Positions 61,907 to 64,000 of a DNA stretch of 64,000 nt are shown here, piece after piece. Position 1 is the stretch's first letter. Every line of letters starts with the position of its first letter. Source of the stretch: Aureimonas glaciei (GTDB taxonomy: Bacteria > Pseudomonadota > Alphaproteobacteria > Rhizobiales > Rhizobiaceae); assembly GCF_014643375.1 (NCBI RefSeq), contig NZ_BMJJ01000009.1, positions 205,530-269,529 of the forward strand. The letters run 5' to 3'. Made by a program: the position numbers and the translations under genes. The notes beneath the pieces were generated by a model that saw nothing but the letters and a program-made list of their open reading frames with translations, was not told the DNA's origin and did no database searches.

Positions 61907-62569
61907 ATGGTAGAGCCGAAGGTGAGACTGCGGGAATTGCGCGAGAAGGCGGGGCTATCCGGCCCGGCTGAAGCGGCTCGTCGGTTCAAGTTCAACGAGA
62001 ACACCTACACGTCGCACGAAAACGGCAACCGCCCGATTTCGAAGAAGGCAGCTCAGAAGTACGCCGAGGCGTACGGCGCGACTGCCGGATGGATCTTGTT
62101 CGGCAATGACAATCAATCGCCAAGGCCGGCGGACATTCTGCCCCAAGTTCCTATTCCGGCCTCGGAGCTGGTAGGCCCAACCGATTTCCCGGTCTATGCA
62201 GCGGCGCAGGGCGGCAACGGGCACCTGATCGTATCCTTTGATGCGATCGATTGGGTGAAGCGCCCGGCGCCCCTCGCACGGGTCAAGGGCGGCTACGGCC
62301 TCCTGATAGACGGCGAGTCGATGACACCGGCATTCCGCCCCGGCGACACCGCGCTTGTGCACCCTCACCTACCGCCAGAACGCGGAACCGACGTGATCCT
62401 GTACCACACTCCGCCGGATGGCGAGGCAGAGGCAATCATCAAGCACCTGATCGGCTTCAGCGATCGGGAATGGACGCTTGAGCAATATCGGCCGCCGGAA
62501 GAGTTCAAGGAGTTCCGACAGGAATGGCCGATCTGCCATCGGGTCGTAGGGAAATACAGCCGCAGATGA
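61907..62569 (+). CDS. CI-type phage repressor (HTH plus S24 peptidase fold)
   Basis: 220 residues. N-terminal HTH: LRELREKAGLSGPAEAARRF, KFNENTYTSHENG. C-terminal LexA/S24 fold: Ser138 in LLIDGESMTPAFRPGD and Lys179 in EAIIKHL. The linker segment VYAAAQGG is where a cleavage site would lie but lacks the usual Ala-Gly pair, as in many rhizobial prophage repressors. It keeps lysogeny by closing the two promoters flanked by CGTAC-N5-GTACG sites. Confidence 0.93.
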   Translation: MVEPKVRLRELREKAGLSGPAEAARRFKFNENTYTSHENGNRPISKKAAQKYAEAYGATAGWILFGNDNQSPRPADILPQVPIPASELVGPTDFPVYAAAQGGNGHLIVSFDAIDWVKRPAPLARVKGGYGLLIDGESMTPAFRPGDTALVHPHLPPERGTDVILYHTPPDGEAEAIIKHLIGFSDREWTLEQYRPPEEFKEFRQEWPICHRVVGKYSRR

Positions 62570-62576
62570 GCCCAGC

Positions 62577-62819
62577 TTAGGCCGCCTCAGCCATCTCGGC
62601 GGGGACCTGGCCGTGGATATACAGGATCTTCGCGTCATCGAAGTCGCCCGTTTCCGGGTCGCCCGTTCGTGAGAACGCCACGACACCGGCCTTCTTCAGA
62701 GCAAGCCGCTCCGCTGTCCGAGTAGCCTGACCGGCACTCTGCATTTGGACCGCCGGGTCTGCGATAAGCATCCCGCGCTTCCCGATCTCAAATGTCTGCA
62801 CCACAAAATACGTAAGCAT
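62577..62819 (-). CDS. Small protein under a LexA box
   Basis: 80 residues from ATG 62819 with GGAG upstream. LTYFVVQTFEIGKRGMLIAD, QATRTAERLALKKAGVVAFS, GDPETGDFDDAKILYIHG: a short alpha/beta protein common in rhizobial genomes, function unknown. GTTC-N7-GTTC stands 49 bp upstream, so it should respond to DNA damage. Confidence 0.72.
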   Translation of the reverse strand: MLTYFVVQTFEIGKRGMLIADPAVQMQSAGQATRTAERLALKKAGVVAFSRTGDPETGDFDDAKILYIHGQVPAEMAEAA

Positions 62820-62867
62820 GTCACGCGCTCCACTCGCTGTTGATGCCCTAACGTGACTCCAAAATGA

Positions 62868-62882
62868 GAACAGAACAAGAAC
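62868..62882 (-). promoter_or_regulatory. Alphaproteobacterial LexA box
   Basis: On the minus strand GTTC-TTGTTCT-GTTC, an exact GTTC-N7-GTTC direct repeat, the SOS box of alphaproteobacteria, upstream of the gene at 62577-62819. Confidence 0.7.
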
Positions 62883-62976
62883 CTTTTTGAACCTGTGGAT
62901 TGGTGTGGACAATGATTCGCCCCAGCCGCACGGCATGAACTGCGTCCGCACATTTTGAACGGAAAATCGGCTGCGC

Positions 62977-62991
62977 CGTACGAAAAGTACT
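62977..62991. promoter_or_regulatory. Repressor operator O3
   Basis: CGTAC-GAAAA-GTACT, one mismatch, ending at the first base of the -35 box of the rightward promoter. Confidence 0.65.
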
Positions 62992-63019
62992 TGACCCTCA
63001 TCCGTACGTAAAGTACGTT
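62991..63019 (+). promoter_or_regulatory. Rightward promoter
   Basis: TTGACC, 17-bp spacer, TACGTT. Operator O4 covers spacer and -10, the same geometry as in the leftward promoter. Start near 63026. Confidence 0.6.
63003..63017. promoter_or_regulatory. Repressor operator O4
   Basis: Perfect CGTAC-GTAAA-GTACG, 26 bp from O3. Confidence 0.75.
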
Positions 63020-63071
63020 GGGTTTATCGGCAAACGCAACACGCCAGCGACCGCCAACCCAGGAGGCTCCC

Positions 63072-63113
63072 ATGACCCCGCCGGCTAAACCCGGCACCCC
63101 CCCTCGAACCTGA
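63072..63113 (+). CDS. 13-residue leader peptide candidate
   Basis: ATG 63072 behind a perfect AGGAGG at 5-nt spacing, coding MTPPAKPGTPPRT. The Pro-rich text (PP pairs) is a known cause of ribosome stalling, so it may control the gene downstream. About 90 nt of GC-rich sequence separate it from the DUF7666 start. Confidence 0.45.
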   Translation: MTPPAKPGTPPRT

Positions 63114-63206
63114 CCGTTCGGTTTCCGGCGCCCTCCCCGCCGGTTTCCCAACCGCCAGCACCCCGCAGAACACGGCAACCCCGCCGCAGATGGAGCCCCG
63201 CAGACC

Positions 63207-64000
63207 ATGACCAAGCGCAAGACGGCTGCGGCCGATGCAAAACCCGACGCCGTTGCCGAGACGCCCGCCGTGCGTGAGGTCGTCATCGCCTACAAGGGCT
63301 TCAACGCCGACCTGACCTGCCGCGATTTCCAGTACGAGATCGGCAAGACATATACCCACGAAGGCAAGGTCGAAGCCTGCGAGGCCGGGTTCCATGCCTG
63401 CGAACATCCGCTTCATGTCCTGCGCTACTACCGCCCCGGCACCAGCCGTTTCGCCGTGGTCGAAGTCGAAGGCAAGCTTTCCCGCCATGGCGACGACAGC
63501 AAAGTCGCCGCCGCCGAGATCACGATCAAGGCCGAACTGACGCTGCCTGCGTTGATCCAGAGCGCCATCGAATATGTGACGGCGAAGTGCGGCCCCGCGA
63601 AGGTTCAGCACGCGACCGGAAAGAATGACGCGGCCACCGCCTCGGGCAACTCCGGCGCGGCCACCGCCTCGGGCGACTCCGGCGCGGCCACCGCCTCGGG
63701 CGACTCCGGCGCGGCCACCGCCTCGGGCTACTACGGCGCGGCCACCGCCTCGGGCTACTACGGCGCGGCCACCGCCTCGGGCTACTACGGCGCGGCCACC
63801 GCCTCGGGCAACTACGGCGCGGCCACCGCCTCGGGCTACTCCGGCGCGGCCACCGCCTCGGGCGACTCCGGCGCGGCCACCGCCTCGGGCTACTACGGCG
63901 CGGCCACCGCCTCGGGCAACTCCGGCGCGGCCACCGCCTCGGGCAACTCCGGCGCGGCCACCGCCTCGGGCAACTCCGGCGCGGCCACCGCCTCGGGCAA
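63207..64000 (+). CDS. DUF7666-like protein with long 9-residue repeat tail (partial, runs off window)
   Basis: At least 264 residues from ATG 63207. Residues 25-130 form a DUF7666-like domain: VVIAYKGFNADLTCRDFQYE, KVEACEAGFHACEHPLHVLR, YYRPGTSRFAVVEVEGKLSR, HGDDSKVAAAEITIKAELTL. From about residue 140 the sequence is (N/D/Y)(S/Y)GAATASG repeated to the window end. Domain plus short Gly/Ala/Ser repeats is known for this family in phages; a beta-helical or fibre-like tail is likely, function unknown. First large gene after the rightward promoter. Confidence 0.85.
   Translation, partial: MTKRKTAAADAKPDAVAETPAVREVVIAYKGFNADLTCRDFQYEIGKTYTHEGKVEACEAGFHACEHPLHVLRYYRPGTSRFAVVEVEGKLSRHGDDSKVAAAEITIKAELTLPALIQSAIEYVTAKCGPAKVQHATGKNDAATASGNSGAATASGDSGAATASGDSGAATASGYYGAATASGYYGAATASGYYGAATASGNYGAATASGYSGAATASGDSGAATASGYYGAATASGNSGAATASGNSGAATASGNSGAATASG
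63628..64000 (+). repeat. 27-bp coding tandem repeat, about 13.8 copies in window
   Basis: Unit GCGGCCACCGCCTCGGGC plus a nine-base variable part ending in GGC. Between copies only two bases differ: the first base of one codon (A, G or T before AC) and the middle base of the next (TCC or TAC). All other positions are identical in every complete copy seen. The first copy is slightly degenerate (GAC for GGC). The array continues past the window. Confidence 0.97.

Larger units (their letters stand above)
27295..64000. mobile_element. Siphovirus-type prophage, left end at tRNA-Val, right end outside window
   Basis: From the tRNA 3' end onward the gene content is phage throughout: cargo genes, lysis, tail, head, packaging, DNA replication, Cro/repressor. 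Terminase, HK97-type portal, protease-capsid fusion, tape measure and a GTA-like tail tube define a long-tailed dsDNA phage. Base composition is slightly lower in GC than the host part and genes are packed with ATGA overlaps. No integrase is visible, so it should lie right of 64000, followed by attR with a copy of the tRNA 3' end. Most structural modules look intact. Confidence 0.96.

Noticed and set aside
63628..64000. Possible CRISPR array at the window end
   Set aside because: The 27-bp units are contiguous, in frame and without spacers; this is a coding repeat.
63207..64000. Diversity-generating retroelement target
   Set aside because: Variation is not adenine-specific (A/G/T and C/A at fixed sites), no template repeat or reverse transcriptase is visible in the window.
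27295..64000. Gene transfer agent instead of prophage
   Set aside because: Several tail genes are GTA-like, but repressor, Cro-like gene, replication genes, lysis cassette and tRNA junction show a true temperate phage.

Overview
The window is GC-rich, gene-dense alphaproteobacterial DNA. A MucR zinc-finger regulator, GapR (DUF2312), DUF1244, CpdR beside an N-formylglutamate amidohydrolase, an MmgR/suhB-like sRNA and an RpoH-type promoter with a ROSE-like leader all point to the Hyphomicrobiales (Rhizobiales). An Aurantimonadaceae-like host is a guess. The window splits at the tRNA-Val gene at 27220-27294: host chromosome to the left, one large tailed-phage genome to the right that continues past the window end.

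Host part (1-27294). After the tail of an unidentified gene come mucR, gapR, DUF1244, an EamA transporter, a stomatin/NfeD pair, an outer-membrane beta-barrel protein, galU, an MltB-type lytic transglycosylase followed by a DUF459 SGNH protein, glutamate synthase genes gltB and gltD separated by a VapBC toxin-antitoxin module, threonine aldolase, a second EamA transporter, a glutathione S-transferase, a small heat-shock protein with an RNA-thermometer-like leader, a PepSY-like exported protein, an alpha/beta hydrolase, an inositol-monophosphatase-type phosphatase, the MmgR-like sRNA, N-formylglutamate amidohydrolase and cpdR.

Prophage (27295-64000, right end outside). The element starts directly at the 3' end of tRNA-Val, which is probably attL. 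A short plus-strand cargo cassette (DUF2493 protein and four small genes) comes first. Then, almost all on the minus strand and read from right to left, come: Cro-like protein, DUF1376 replication protein, small early genes, two HTH proteins, two DUF551 proteins, VRR-NUC nuclease, a phage GapR, SSB, a DnaA-C-terminal-like protein, a GIY-YIG-type protein, and a NusG paralogue. These are followed by a promoter and a leader of about 420 nt with a tRNA-like element. The late block then runs: small membrane genes, HNH, TerS, TerL, protease-capsid fusion, portal, collagen-like protein, connectors, tail tube, tail chaperones with a probable -1 frameshift, tape measure, tip proteins, SGNH tail fibre and the lysis cassette (GH108 endolysin, Rz/Rz1-like pair). 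The plan is that of a siphovirus with HK97-type head genes and several tail genes resembling those of gene transfer agents.

Control. A LexA-fold repressor at 61907 is flanked by four copies of the inverted repeat CGTAC-N5-GTACG, overlapping a leftward promoter (cro side) and a rightward promoter at 62991. The rightward promoter drives a 13-codon ORF and a DUF7666 protein whose C-terminal part is a nearly perfect 27-bp repeat array running off the window. A small gene between them carries an alphaproteobacterial LexA box (GTTC-N7-GTTC). Intrinsic terminators inside the late block (before the tail tube gene and before the endolysin gene), with a NusG paralogue and a long leader at its head, suggest processive antitermination of late genes.
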